Source of the DNA: Dechloromonas sp. TW-R-39-2
GTDB taxonomy: Bacteria; Pseudomonadota; Gammaproteobacteria; Burkholderiales; Rhodocyclaceae
Direction: 5' to 3'
DNA: 64,000 bases
Assembly (NCBI RefSeq): GCF_016864195.1
Contig: NZ_CP045202.1
Location: 1,395,001-1,459,000, forward strand
Position numbers and translations under genes: made by a program. Each line of letters opens with the position of its first letter. Positions within the stretch are counted from its first letter, which is position 1. Positions 9,315-17,789 of this stretch are shown piece after piece. The notes beneath the pieces were generated by a model that had not been told where the DNA came from, did not search any database, and saw nothing but the letters and a program-made list of their open reading frames with translations.

Positions 9315-9346
9315 AAAACGGCGCCAGGTTGCCCTCGCGCCGTTTT
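9315..9346 (-). terminator. terminator of aceB
   Basis: A perfect ten-base stem, AAAACGGCGC paired with GCGCCGTTTT around a 12-base loop, lies 36 bases beyond the aceB stop codon. Reading on the minus strand it ends in GTTTTGTCTT, a typical factor-independent terminator. Confidence 0.85.
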
Positions 9347-9381
9347 CATTTTTGCCCGTTACCGGGCGTAGACCGCGAGAC

Positions 9382-10980
9382 TTAGGCCATTGCTTCGTAC
9401 AGCGGCAGGGTCAGGAACTCCGGGTATTCCGGGGTCAGCGACATCTGGTCGAAAATGACGGCTGCCTGGTCGTAGGAGGCGGTGTCCTCGCCTTGGGCGG
9501 AGACGGTGGTCTTCACCTTGGCCAGTTCTTCGGCAATCATCGGGCGAACCATTTCAACGGTGACCTTGCGGCCGTCGTCGAGGATGCCCTTCGGCGAAAC
9601 CACCCACTGCCACACTTGCGAGCGGGAGATTTCAGCGGTCGCTGCATCTTCCATCAGGTTGTGGATTGGCACGCAACCGTTGCCGGCCAGCCAGGAACCG
9701 AGGTAGTGGATGCCGACGTTGATGTTGTTGCGCAGGCCGGCTTCGGTGATCGGGGTGGAAGGCTGGAAGTCGAGCCACTGGGCCGGGCCAAAGTTGCCGG
9801 AAACCTGCTTGTCCCACTGGTTCGGGCGATCGCCGAGCACCTTGACGAATTCTTCGTGGGCGATGGCAACCAGGCCCGGGTGAGCCACCCAGCCGCCGTC
9901 GAAGCCATCGTTGGCGTCGCGGGTCTTGTCGTGGCGGATGCCGGCCAGGGCCTTTTCGTTGGCGACCGGGTCGTTCTTGATCGGGATCAGGGCCGACATG
10001 CCGCCCATCGCCGGAGCGCCGCGCTTGTGGCAGGCCTGCACCAGCGCCAGGGCGTAGCCGCGCATGAACGGCACTTCCATGGTGATGGCGCTGCGCTGGG
10101 CCAGACAGAAATCCTTGTTTTTCTTGAACTTCTTGATGCACGAGAAGATGTAGTCCCAGCGACCGGCATTCAGGCCGGCCGAGTGGTTGCGCAGTTCGTA
10201 CAGAATCTCTTCCATTTCGAACGTGGCAAGAATGGTTTCAACCAGCACAGTGGCCTTGATGGTGCCCTGCGGCAGGCCGATGTGATCCTGGGCCATGACG
10301 AAAATATCGTTCCACAGGCGGGCTTCGAGGTGGCTTTCCATCTTCGGCAGATAGAAGAAGGGGCCGGCGCCGCGGGCGATCTGTTCTTTGGCATTGTGGA
10401 AAAGCACCACGCCGAAGTCGAAAATGCCGCCGGAAACGCGTTGACCGTCGATCAGCACGTGCTTTTCGTCGAGGTGCCAGCCGCGCGGACGAATCTGCAG
10501 CGTGGCGATCTGGTCATTCAGCTTGTATTCCTTGCCGTTCTCGTTCTTGAACGACAGTTCGCGACGAATGGCCTTGTAGAGGTTGATCTGACCCTGAATC
10601 TGGTTGTCCCAGTTTGGCGAGTTGGAATCCTCGAAGTCGGTCATGTAGGAGTCAGCGCCCGAGTTGAAGGCGTTGATGATCATCTTGGCTTCGACCGGAC
10701 CGGTGATTTCGGTGCGGCGGCGCTCCAGCGCTTTCGGCAGCGGAGCAATTTTCCAGTCGCCTTCGCGGATGTGCTTGGTTTCCGGCAGGAAATCCGGCAT
10801 TTCGCCGGCATCAATGCGGGCCTGGCGCTCAACGCGGGCCTTGAGCAGTTCCTGGCGACGGCCTTCGAAGGCGCGATGCAGCTTGGCGACCAGTTCGAGG
10901 GCTTCGAAGGTCAGGACGGATTCGTAACCGGGCTGAAGGGGGGCGGTGATCTGAACACCAGCGGGCAGGTTGAGGCTCAT
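9382..10980 (-). CDS. aceB: malate synthase A
   Basis: A 532-residue enzyme that condenses glyoxylate with acetyl-CoA to malate, the second step of the glyoxylate shunt. Isoform A is shown by its length (isoform G is about 720) and by EITGPVEAKMIINAFNSGAD, DFEDSNSPNWDN, RPRGWHLDEKH and the conserved MGGMSALIP. A strong AAGGAG precedes the start. It is divergent from a LysR-type regulator about 100 bases away and lies in the same 6-kb region as isocitrate lyase, though the two are not one operon: the old-yellow-enzyme gene and two terminators lie between them. It allows growth on acetate or fatty acids. Confidence 0.97.
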   Translation of the reverse strand: MSLNLPAGVQITAPLQPGYESVLTFEALELVAKLHRAFEGRRQELLKARVERQARIDAGEMPDFLPETKHIREGDWKIAPLPKALERRRTEITGPVEAKMIINAFNSGADSYMTDFEDSNSPNWDNQIQGQINLYKAIRRELSFKNENGKEYKLNDQIATLQIRPRGWHLDEKHVLIDGQRVSGGIFDFGVVLFHNAKEQIARGAGPFFYLPKMESHLEARLWNDIFVMAQDHIGLPQGTIKATVLVETILATFEMEEILYELRNHSAGLNAGRWDYIFSCIKKFKKNKDFCLAQRSAITMEVPFMRGYALALVQACHKRGAPAMGGMSALIPIKNDPVANEKALAGIRHDKTRDANDGFDGGWVAHPGLVAIAHEEFVKVLGDRPNQWDKQVSGNFGPAQWLDFQPSTPITEAGLRNNINVGIHYLGSWLAGNGCVPIHNLMEDAATAEISRSQVWQWVVSPKGILDDGRKVTVEMVRPMIAEELAKVKTTVSAQGEDTASYDQAAVIFDQMSLTPEYPEFLTLPLYEAMA

Positions 10981-11068
10981 GACAACTCCTTGGGGAAAAT
11001 ATTACGATGAAGTGCATTGTATTGATCATTTGAGTTAGGAAAAATAGGGATAAAATCATTTCATTTTG

Positions 11069-11079
11069 TACTTCAAGTA
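11069..11079. promoter_or_regulatory. candidate LysR-type operator between aceB and its divergent regulator
   Basis: TACTTCAAGTA is a perfect five-base inverted repeat with a one-base centre, lying just before the ATG of the LysR gene in the aceB-LysR intergenic region. LysR regulators usually bind dyads in the divergent promoter space, which makes autoregulation and aceB control plausible. This is inference only. Confidence 0.35.
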
Positions 11080-11083
11080 TCAA

Positions 11084-11986
11084 ATGGATAAGCTCAAACA
11101 GATCGAAGCGTTCACCTCGGTGGCGACGCGCGGCAGCCTTTCTGCCGCAGCCCGGGCCGAAGGCGTAACGCCGGCAATGATCGGCCGCCGGCTGGATGCG
11201 CTGGAGTCGCGCCTGGGCGTCAAGCTCTTGCTGCGCACGACGCGCAAATTGACCATTACCTTCGAGGGGCAGGCTTTCCTGGAGGATTGCCAGCGCTTGC
11301 TCAACGATCTGGCGAATGCCGAAGCGGCCGTTTCGCTCGGCGGTTTGCAGGCCAATGGCTACTTGCGCGTTTCTGCGCCGGCGGGCTTTGGTCGCCGCCA
11401 TGTTGCGCCGCTGGTCGGCGAGTTCATGCAGGCCAATCCGGAGGTCACGGTCAACCTTGGTTTGAGCGACAGATTGGTCGATCTGATTAACGAAAATATC
11501 GACTGCGCGATCCGTATCGGCGAGCTGACCGATTCGAGCATGGTCAGCGTGCGTCTCGGCGAAATGCGCCGGATGGTCGTTGCCAGCCCGGCTTATCTTG
11601 TCGCCCATGGCGTACCACGCGAACCAGCCGATCTGGTCGGCCATAATTGCCTGTCACTGGGCCAGCAGCGTGGCTGGATTTTCAAGGATCCGGCGAGTGG
11701 CGAGGTGCAGAACTGGAAGGTCGGTGGCAGCTTTGAATGCAACGATGGCGCGGTGTTGCATGAGTGGGCGCTGGCCGGGCGTGGATTGGCCTGGCGTTCA
11801 TTGTGGGAGGTCGGGCAGGACCTCAAGGAAGGCCGTCTGGCCTCGGTGCTCGATGCCTGGCAGGCGCCGCCTATGGGCATCTACGCAGTCTTTCCGCAAC
11901 GTCGCCACCTGCCGCTGCGCGTTCGTTTTTTTATCGATTTACTGAAAGACAACTACAGCCGCGCCAGTTATTGGGAGTTGAGATGA
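11084..11986 (+). CDS. LysR-family transcriptional regulator
   Basis: A 300-residue protein starting MDKLKQIEAF. The N-terminal winged helix (about 1-60) shows the LysR pattern GSLSAAARAEGVTPAMIGRRLDALE, followed by a type 2 periplasmic-binding-fold effector domain (about 88-295). A TTG 18 bases upstream could also start the frame, but the ATG places the conserved helix at the usual distance. It is transcribed divergently from malate synthase, the classic position for a regulator of its neighbour, and its stop overlaps the DUF454 gene. The inducer is unknown; glyoxylate-cycle intermediates would be natural candidates. Confidence 0.88.
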   Translation: MDKLKQIEAFTSVATRGSLSAAARAEGVTPAMIGRRLDALESRLGVKLLLRTTRKLTITFEGQAFLEDCQRLLNDLANAEAAVSLGGLQANGYLRVSAPAGFGRRHVAPLVGEFMQANPEVTVNLGLSDRLVDLINENIDCAIRIGELTDSSMVSVRLGEMRRMVVASPAYLVAHGVPREPADLVGHNCLSLGQQRGWIFKDPASGEVQNWKVGGSFECNDGAVLHEWALAGRGLAWRSLWEVGQDLKEGRLASVLDAWQAPPMGIYAVFPQRRHLPLRVRFFIDLLKDNYSRASYWELR

Positions 11987-12336
11987 AACGACCGGTTTAT
12001 CGGGCGCTTGGCGTGGTTTCTGTGGTGTTGGGGGTGATCGGTGCCGTCCTGCCCTTGTTGCCGACAACACCGTTCATGATTCTGGCCGCCTATTTTTTTG
12101 CCCGCTCGCATCCGGAGTGGGAAGCCAGGCTTCTGGCTCATCCAACGGTTGGGCCGGCGATCCGGGCCTGGCGCGACCACGGCGCGATTCCCCTGCTGGC
12201 CAAACGACTGGCCACGCTGTTGATGGCCATCAGTGCCATCGGCGGCTTGCTGACGCTGCCTTCTCCCTGGTGTTATCTGCCGCTTGCGATCGGTGTATGC
12301 GTTTTGTCCTGGATGTGGACCCGGCCGTCGGTGTAA
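11983..12336 (+). CDS. DUF454 (YbaN-like) inner-membrane protein
   Basis: A 117-residue membrane protein. The N-terminal half carries the family pattern GVIGAVLPLLPTTPFMILAAYFFARS, followed by HP.VG..I..W...GAI, which identifies DUF454 (E. coli YbaN). Two to four membrane helices are predicted. The start ATG overlaps the LysR stop (ATGA), so it is cotranslated with the regulator. The function of the family is unknown. Confidence 0.85.
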   Translation: MKRPVYRALGVVSVVLGVIGAVLPLLPTTPFMILAAYFFARSHPEWEARLLAHPTVGPAIRAWRDHGAIPLLAKRLATLLMAISAIGGLLTLPSPWCYLPLAIGVCVLSWMWTRPSV

Positions 12337-12427
12337 CGGGAAAATCCGGCAAGCCGCTGCGGTGTGGACAGGTTTTCATGGGAGGCTGGCCTGGTGTGTG
12401 GCCGACCCGATGAGGTCGGCCGCCAAG

Positions 12428-13522
12428 TCAATCAGCGGGAGGATAGTCGATGTAGCCTGCGCTACCGCCGCCGAACAAGGTCTTTCCATCGAAGCCTGCC
12501 AGCGGCAGGTTTTTGGCAAGGCGCGCCGGGAGGTCTGGATTGGCGATGAATGGCCGGCCGAAAGCCACCAGGTCGGCAAGGTCATCGCCAATGATTCGGT
12601 TGGCCCGTTCGGCGTCGTAGCCGCCGGCAACAATAATTGCGCCGCCAAAAGCATCGCGCAGTTCGTGACGAAACGCTTCCGGAACCTGCGGTGCATCATC
12701 CCAGTCCGCCTCGGACAGATGGATGTAGGCAATGTGCAGCTGGTCGAGGCGCCGAGCGGCTTCCAGAATGGCTGGAATGATTTCCGGGCAGGCCATGCCG
12801 CGAGCCGTGATGTAGGGCGCCAGCCGAATCCCGGTGCGTTCCGGGCCGACTTCAGTGGCCACCGCGCGTGTCACTTCCTCAAGGAAATTAACCCGGTTTT
12901 CGAGACTGCCGCCATATTCGTCGGTCCGCAGGTTGGAGGTCGAGCGCAGAAACTGGTCGATCAGATAACCATTGGCGCCGTGAATCTCGACACCATCGAA
13001 CCCGGCTTTGATGGCATTGGCCGCCCCGAGACGAAAGTCGTTCACAATGCCGTGAATTTCGTCCGTTTCCAGAGCCCGTGGAGCAGGGCAGTCCACCATC
13101 CTGCCGACGCCGCTATCGTCCACAACCCAGACCTGGGCTTCAGGTGAAAGCGCAGAAGGAGCAACCGGCAGGCCTCCATTGTGAAAGATCGGATGAGACA
13201 TCCGTCCAACGTGCCAAAGCTGCAATATGATCTTCCCGCCGGCCGCGTGAACTGCGTTTGTTACCTTGCGCCAGCCGGCAATCTGCTCGGCTGAGTGAAT
13301 CCCCGGCGTGAAACTGTAGCCTTGGCCCTGATTCGATATCTGGGTTGCTTCGCTGATGATCAGCCCTGCGCTGGCACGTTGAGCGTAATACTCGGCCATC
13401 ATTTCATTGGGGATGTTTCCCGGTTGATTGGTCCGTGCGCGGGTCATCGGGGCCATGACGATGCGACTCGCCAGGTCGATGTTGGCAAGCGCAAGTGGCT
13501 GGAATAGATGGGGGTAGTTCAT
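12428..13522 (-). CDS. NADH:flavin oxidoreductase, old yellow enzyme family (NemA-like)
   Basis: A 364-residue FMN-dependent ene-reductase. Recognised features are the substrate-site Thr in MAPMTRART, the LQLWHVGR strand, the His/Asn pair in EIHGANGYLIDQFLR and the Tyr-containing TDEYGGSLENR. Members reduce activated alkenes, nitroesters, N-ethylmaleimide or chromate using NAD(P)H. I chose the ATG at 13522 (MNYPHLFQPL) because GGAGGAAG stands just upstream; the in-frame ATG at 13549 has none. It sits alone between the aceA terminator and a convergent DUF454 gene, with no TetR-type NemR regulator beside it. Confidence 0.9.
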   Translation of the reverse strand: MNYPHLFQPLALANIDLASRIVMAPMTRARTNQPGNIPNEMMAEYYAQRASAGLIISEATQISNQGQGYSFTPGIHSAEQIAGWRKVTNAVHAAGGKIILQLWHVGRMSHPIFHNGGLPVAPSALSPEAQVWVVDDSGVGRMVDCPAPRALETDEIHGIVNDFRLGAANAIKAGFDGVEIHGANGYLIDQFLRSTSNLRTDEYGGSLENRVNFLEEVTRAVATEVGPERTGIRLAPYITARGMACPEIIPAILEAARRLDQLHIAYIHLSEADWDDAPQVPEAFRHELRDAFGGAIIVAGGYDAERANRIIGDDLADLVAFGRPFIANPDLPARLAKNLPLAGFDGKTLFGGGSAGYIDYPPAD

Positions 13523-13706
13523 GGACAGCTTCCTCCGATTGGATGGCAAGCGAACGAATCGCCGATGTAGCGATCATCGATGACTTTTGCTTTTTTATTA
13601 ACCGGATGCGTGGCGAATCATATTCAATGAAATGTTGAAAATTTCAGCCTTGGCTTGATAACGAGCAGTATTTTGCGGTCGACCGTGCCGGGCCCCTGAA
13701 AATGAA

Positions 13707-13737
13707 AAAGGCCGGCCCCTTGTGGGAGCCGGCCTTT
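13707..13737 (-). terminator. terminator of aceA
   Basis: AAAGGCCGGC pairs perfectly with GCCGGCCTTT around an 11-base loop, 40 bases beyond the aceA stop. On the minus strand the stem is followed by TTCATTTTC. This is a strong factor-independent terminator. Confidence 0.9.
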
Positions 13738-13777
13738 ATTGCTGCCGGGTGAGGCAGCAAGCTTAAGCGGTCAGTTC

Positions 13778-15076
13778 TTAGTGGAACTGTTCTTCTTCGG
13801 TCGAGCCGGTCAGCGCGGTAACGCTGGACTTGCCACCCTGGATCACGGTGGTGACGTCGTCGAAGTAACCGGTACCAACTTCTTGCTGGTGCGACACGAA
13901 GGTGTAGCCACGGTCGCGAGCTGCGAATTCCGGCTCTTGAACCTTCTCGACGTAGGCCGACATGCCGCGCTTTGCGTAGTCCTGGGCCAGGTCGAACATG
14001 TGGTACCACATGTTGTGGATGCCAGCCAGGGTGATGAACTGGTACTTGTAGCCCATGGCGCCCAGTTCCTTCTGGAACTTGGCAATGGTGGCGTCGTCCA
14101 GGTTCTTCTTCCAGTTGAAGGAAGGCGAGCAGTTGTAGGCCAGCATCTTGCCCGGGTGAACCTTATGCACGGCTTCGGCGAACTTGCGGGCGAATTCCAG
14201 ATCCGGCGTGCCGGTTTCGCACCACACCAGGTCGGCGTAGTCAGCGTAGGCGATGGCGCGGGAGATGGCCTGGTCCAGACCCTTCTTGGTCTTGTAGAAG
14301 CCTTCGGCAGTGCGCTCGCCAGTCAGGAACGGCTTGTCGTTCTCGTCGTAGTCGGAGGTCAGCAGGTCAGCAGCTTCAGCATCGGTACGAGCGATAACCA
14401 GGGTCGGCACGCCATAGACGTCAGCAGCCATACGGGCAGCGATCAGCTTCTGGATGGCTTCGGTGGTCGGAACCAGAACCTTGCCGCCCATGTGGCCGCA
14501 CTTCTTGACGGAAGCCAGTTGGTCTTCCCAATGCACGCCGGCAGCGCCAGCGCGGATCATGGCCTTCATCAGTTCGTAGGCGTTGAGCACGCCGCCGAAA
14601 CCGGCTTCAGCGTCAGCCACGATCGGCAGGTGGTATTCGACATGGCCGGCATCGCCAGCGTTGATGTTCTTGGACCACTGGATTTCGTCAGCACGGTTGA
14701 AGGCATTGTTGATGCGCTCGACAACCTTCGGCACGGAGTCAACCGGGTACAGGGACTGGTCCGGGTACATGGCGGCGTATTCGTTGTTGTCGGCAGCAAC
14801 TTGCCAGCCGGACAGGTAGATGGCCTTGATGCCAGCCTTGGCTTGCTGAACGGCTTGACCGCCGGTCAGGGCGCCCAGACAGTTGACGTACGGGGTGTTG
14901 TTGACCAGATCCCACAGCTTCTCGGCACCGCGACGGGCCAGGGTGTGCTCAACCTGGAAGGAACCGCGCAGGCGGACGACGTCAGCAGCGGAGTAACCGC
15001 GCTTGATACCCTTCCAGCGGGGGTTGGTTGCCCAGTCTTTTTCCAGTTCGGCGATTTGCTGTTCGCGTGTGCTCAT
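13778..15076 (-). CDS. aceA: isocitrate lyase
   Basis: A 432-residue enzyme that cleaves isocitrate into glyoxylate and succinate, the entry step of the glyoxylate shunt. The catalytic loop [11 protein letters not shown] is intact, and so are [19 protein letters not shown] and YNCSPSFNW. The length matches E. coli AceA (434). The start [11 protein letters not shown] at 15076 has TGAGGAA upstream; the frame is open for 16 more residues that do not look like protein. Regulation is unusually legible: a consensus sigma-70 promoter and an adjoining 14-base palindrome lie upstream and a strong terminator downstream. With aceB it completes the carbon-conserving bypass for growth on C2 units. Confidence 0.97.
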   Translation of the reverse strand: MSTREQQIAELEKDWATNPRWKGIKRGYSAADVVRLRGSFQVEHTLARRGAEKLWDLVNNTPYVNCLGALTGGQAVQQAKAGIKAIYLSGWQVAADNNEYAAMYPDQSLYPVDSVPKVVERINNAFNRADEIQWSKNINAGDAGHVEYHLPIVADAEAGFGGVLNAYELMKAMIRAGAAGVHWEDQLASVKKCGHMGGKVLVPTTEAIQKLIAARMAADVYGVPTLVIARTDAEAADLLTSDYDENDKPFLTGERTAEGFYKTKKGLDQAISRAIAYADYADLVWCETGTPDLEFARKFAEAVHKVHPGKMLAYNCSPSFNWKKNLDDATIAKFQKELGAMGYKYQFITLAGIHNMWYHMFDLAQDYAKRGMSAYVEKVQEPEFAARDRGYTFVSHQQEVGTGYFDDVTTVIQGGKSSVTALTGSTEEEQFH

Positions 15077-15151
15077 GGTGAATTCCTCAAGAGATTTAGT
15101 TGGGGTTACGGCTTTCTTGCCCAATGTTCAGGTGCAGCGCCGATGTGAGAA

Positions 15152-15180
15152 AGTATAGAGAAGTTTTTGCGGAGCAGCAA
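15152..15180 (-). promoter_or_regulatory. sigma-70 promoter of aceA
   Basis: On the minus strand the sequence reads TTGCTG (15180-15175), a 17-base spacer, then TATACT (15157-15152). This is close to consensus with ideal spacing. The predicted start of transcription is near 15145, giving a leader of about 70 bases. Confidence 0.75.
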
Positions 15181-15182
15181 TA

Positions 15183-15203
15183 GTCTTATATAAGACATAA
15201 GAC
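15183..15203. promoter_or_regulatory. palindromic operator plus half-site next to the aceA promoter
   Basis: GTCTTATATAAGAC (15183-15196) is a perfect 14-base palindrome, followed by a directly repeated half-site ATAAGAC (15197-15203). It abuts the -35 box of aceA, centred near -44.5, a position typical of an activator touching RNA polymerase, although repression by occlusion is also possible. The cognate regulator is not identified. Confidence 0.65.
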
Positions 15204-15402
15204 AATATTTTTCTTTTTGTAAACAATGTATTGCTTTTGAGATTTCATAATGTGGAATATTGTTTGCGTTTGTGAAATGCAATGCAGCATTTGTCGGTCG
15301 ATTTGCTGATGTGACGTTCGGATATTCCGGAATTTGGCGTGCTTGACGCCCTAGTCGGATGGTTGTTGAATGCGACCCACTAAATAACAATTGGGACACA
15401 AA

Positions 15403-17199
15403 ATGGAGACACTGCGACGTTTATACGAATGGAACGAGCGTACTTTCTGGAACTCTCTCACCAAGAAATTGATGAGTTTCCTGCTCTTGTTCTTTATCGA
15501 CGTGGTGTACCTCGGTATCTACATCCATCAGAAAAACCTGGTGACCGAAGCACTCAGGAATGGCGAGGTCAGCAGCGCGGTGATGCAGCGCATTTCCAGC
15601 GGCATGGATTACGGCCTGAGCTTGATGATCGCCATGACGGCGTTTGCCTTGCTCTGGAATGTGCTCCAGATTCTTTATATTCGTCATCTGATTCTGCGTC
15701 CGGTACGCATCATTTCAACGATCTTTGACGAAATCGCGCGCGGCGAAGGCGATTTTTCGCGCAACTTGCCGACCATCTCGCATGATGAACTGCGGACTCT
15801 GGCCGAGTCGTACAACCGCTTCGCCGACAAGATGCGTGAAATCATCAGTGAAGTACGCAAGATGAGTGTGAATATTGCCCGTGAGGCCGTGCTGGTCAAG
15901 AAAACGGTCGCTTCCACGGCAGAGAAGGCCACCCGGCAGGGGGATATTGCCAATGCGGTTTTTGGGGCCAGCACCGAGGCGATCAAGGCGATTGATGAAG
16001 TTTCAGCCTCGGCCGAGCTGATTTCGCAGTCGACGGAAGCCAATCTGCAGACTGCGCGCGGTTCTCTGGGGGAAATGTTCGAGATTGTGAGCAAGGTGCA
16101 GAATGTGAGTGCCAAGCTCTCATCATTCAATGACACCGTCGGGCATCTGGCGCAGCGTTCGGACAGCATTCGCCAGATTGCCGGCCTGATCAAGGACATC
16201 GCCGACCAGACCAATCTGCTGGCACTGAATGCCGCGATCGAGGCTGCCCGCGCCGGGGAAATGGGTCGAGGCTTTGCCGTGGTGGCTGACGAAGTGCGCA
16301 AACTGGCCGAGCGGGTCAATGTGGCGACACAGGAAATTACCGACAACATTGGCGGCATGATTACCCTGGTCCGCGATACCCAGCGCGAAAATGACGTCAT
16401 CAATGGCGATATTCAGCAAACCCGCGAAGTGGTCGAGCGATCGTCGTCCGAGTTCAACCGGATGGTCAGCAATTTCGAGCGGACGGGCGATCAGTTGAAC
16501 CAGATTGCTGCCGCGATGGAGCAGTTGACCGCGACAAACGGCCAGGTGCATGAAGCGGTGATGCAGGTTCATACCCTGTCCGACGAAGTATCGGGCAGCA
16601 TGAAGTCCTCGGAAACATCGACGCTCACGCTGAGCCGGGCGACAGAAAGCGTTCAGGAACTGGTTTCGCGCTTCAAGATCGGTCGTGGGTCTTTTGACTT
16701 CAACGTTGATCAGGCGCGCCGGATGCTTGAGCGCATGCAGGCCAAAATGTCTGCGTTGTCGCAGCAGGGCGTCGATATCTGGGATCAGAACTATCGTCCG
16801 ATTCCGAAAACCAGTCCCCAGAAATACGACGTTTCCTATGCCGCAGCATTTGAACGGGACATCCAGCCGCTCGCCGAAGAGGCGCTGGCCAACCTGAAGG
16901 GGGGCGTATACGCGCTGATGATCGACTTGCGCGGCTACGGCGCGATTCACAATCTGAAATACTCGAAGCCGCTGACCGGAAATTATGAGGCCGATCTGGT
17001 CGGTAATCGTACCCGGCGGATCTGGGACGACCAGACGGGCCAGCGCGCTGCCAAGAACACCCAGCCGCTACTGCTCCAGACTTACGCACGGGATACGGGC
17101 GAGGTGCTTTCGGAAATCAATTTGCCGATCATTGTCGATGGCCGTCACTGGGGTGGCCTGCGTGTCGGCTGCGAAAGCAGCGTGCTGCTCGACGGTTGA
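15403..17199 (+). CDS. methyl-accepting chemotaxis protein with C-terminal sensory-like module
   Basis: A 598-residue chemoreceptor. Membrane segments lie near residues 24-43 and 70-92, with only about 30 periplasmic residues between them, so there is no large external ligand domain. A HAMP linker follows (about 95-145), then the signalling domain with the hairpin tip DQTNLLALNAAIEAARAGE. Unusually about 160 residues follow the signalling coiled coil, including NRTRRIWDDQTG, NTQPLLLQTYARDTGE and DGRHWGGLRVG, a pattern I recall from energy-taxis-type receptors and which may form a Cache/PAS-like cytoplasmic sensor. The ATG at 15403 is used; a TTG lies 12 bases upstream. No che genes are nearby. 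Confidence 0.9.
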   Translation: METLRRLYEWNERTFWNSLTKKLMSFLLLFFIDVVYLGIYIHQKNLVTEALRNGEVSSAVMQRISSGMDYGLSLMIAMTAFALLWNVLQILYIRHLILRPVRIISTIFDEIARGEGDFSRNLPTISHDELRTLAESYNRFADKMREIISEVRKMSVNIAREAVLVKKTVASTAEKATRQGDIANAVFGASTEAIKAIDEVSASAELISQSTEANLQTARGSLGEMFEIVSKVQNVSAKLSSFNDTVGHLAQRSDSIRQIAGLIKDIADQTNLLALNAAIEAARAGEMGRGFAVVADEVRKLAERVNVATQEITDNIGGMITLVRDTQRENDVINGDIQQTREVVERSSSEFNRMVSNFERTGDQLNQIAAAMEQLTATNGQVHEAVMQVHTLSDEVSGSMKSSETSTLTLSRATESVQELVSRFKIGRGSFDFNVDQARRMLERMQAKMSALSQQGVDIWDQNYRPIPKTSPQKYDVSYAAAFERDIQPLAEEALANLKGGVYALMIDLRGYGAIHNLKYSKPLTGNYEADLVGNRTRRIWDDQTGQRAAKNTQPLLLQTYARDTGEVLSEINLPIIVDGRHWGGLRVGCESSVLLDG

Positions 17200-17205
17200 T
17201 TGAAA

Positions 17206-17225
17206 AAGGGGGCTCAGGCCCCCTT
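17206..17225. terminator. shared bidirectional terminator between the chemoreceptor gene and rraA
   Basis: AAGGGGGC pairs with GCCCCCTT around the loop TCAG, between two convergent genes. On the minus strand it is followed by TTTC and serves rraA; on the plus strand the tail is GATCGTTTT and serves the chemoreceptor gene. Confidence 0.8.
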
Positions 17226-17232
17226 GATCGTT

Positions 17233-17724
17233 TTAGATCAGCGGTTTGCTTGAAACCAGGACGCCATCTTCATCGGCATAAAGCCACTCGCCCGGATTGA
17301 AGGTCACGCCGCCAAACGTGGCGGCAATGTCGCGGTCGCCGACATTTTTCTTGATACTTTTCTGGGGATGCGTGTTCAGCGCACGAACACCGATATCGAT
17401 CCCGTTGATGTCGACCGAGTCACGGATACAGCCATAAACCACGACACCTTCCCAGCCATTTTTCTGGGCCAGGATGGCCAACTGATCGCCGACCAGGGCG
17501 CAACGCAAGGAGCCGCCACCATCAATCACCAGGACCTTGCCCTTGCCGTCCTCTGCAAAAGCAGTGCGGACCAGGGAGTTGTCCTCGAAAATTTTCAGGG
17601 TAACGATTTCGCCGCTAAAAGTGGCGCGAGCGCCATAACGCTGGAACATCGGGCTCACGATACGCAGGCTTTTGCCGATGTCGCTTTCGAATTCGTCGCA
17701 TAGGTCGGGGGTCTTGAAGCTCAT
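17233..17724 (-). CDS. rraA: RraA family protein (RNase E activity regulator / HMG aldolase fold)
   Basis: A 163-residue protein starting MSFKTPDLCDEF with CGGAGAC upstream. The RraA fold is marked by RYGARATFSGEIVTLK, LVIDGGGSLRCALVGDQLA and VYGCIRDS. The family includes E. coli RraA, which binds and inhibits RNase E, and 4-hydroxy-4-methyl-2-oxoglutarate/oxaloacetate aldolases of the same fold; the GD...R signature residues of the aldolase site (GDQLA, then GCIRDS) are present, so either activity is possible. It lies downstream of clpA but a strong terminator separates them. Confidence 0.88.
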   Translation of the reverse strand: MSFKTPDLCDEFESDIGKSLRIVSPMFQRYGARATFSGEIVTLKIFEDNSLVRTAFAEDGKGKVLVIDGGGSLRCALVGDQLAILAQKNGWEGVVVYGCIRDSVDINGIDIGVRALNTHPQKSIKKNVGDRDIAATFGGVTFNPGEWLYADEDGVLVSSKPLI

Positions 17725-17745
17725 GGGTTTGTCTCCGGAAATAAA

Positions 17746-17771
17746 AAAGCCGTGCAATCTTGCACGGCTTT
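17746..17771 (-). terminator. terminator of clpA
   Basis: AAAGCCGTGCA pairs with TGCACGGCTTT around a four-base loop, 19 bases beyond the clpA stop, and is followed on the minus strand by TTTATTTCC. It ends just before the rraA ribosome site, so rraA either uses read-through or has its own start of transcription here. Confidence 0.9.
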
Positions 17772-17789
17772 CGGGGTGGCTGGCAATTG

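Larger units (their letters stand above)
15077..15402. other. 325-base intergenic region between aceA and the chemoreceptor gene
   Basis: This AT-rich stretch has no gene. It holds the aceA promoter and operator (15152-15203) reading leftward, and presumably the promoter of the rightward chemoreceptor gene, for which I see no confident -35/-10 pair. Several TTTGT and AATATTG runs are present but form no clear repeat. Confidence 0.7.

Noticed and set aside
9271..11010. A 579-codon open frame opposite malate synthase
   Set aside because: It is the mirror of aceB; the translation resembles no protein family, and the aceB reading has catalytic motifs and a ribosome site.
13739..15148. A 469-codon open frame opposite aceA
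   Set aside because: Mirror of isocitrate lyase, whose active-site motif is intact on the other strand.
15280..15300. Shared GCATTTGTCGGTC sequence with position 4827
   Set aside because: A 13-base match is expected by chance many times in 64 kb, and the surroundings do not align.
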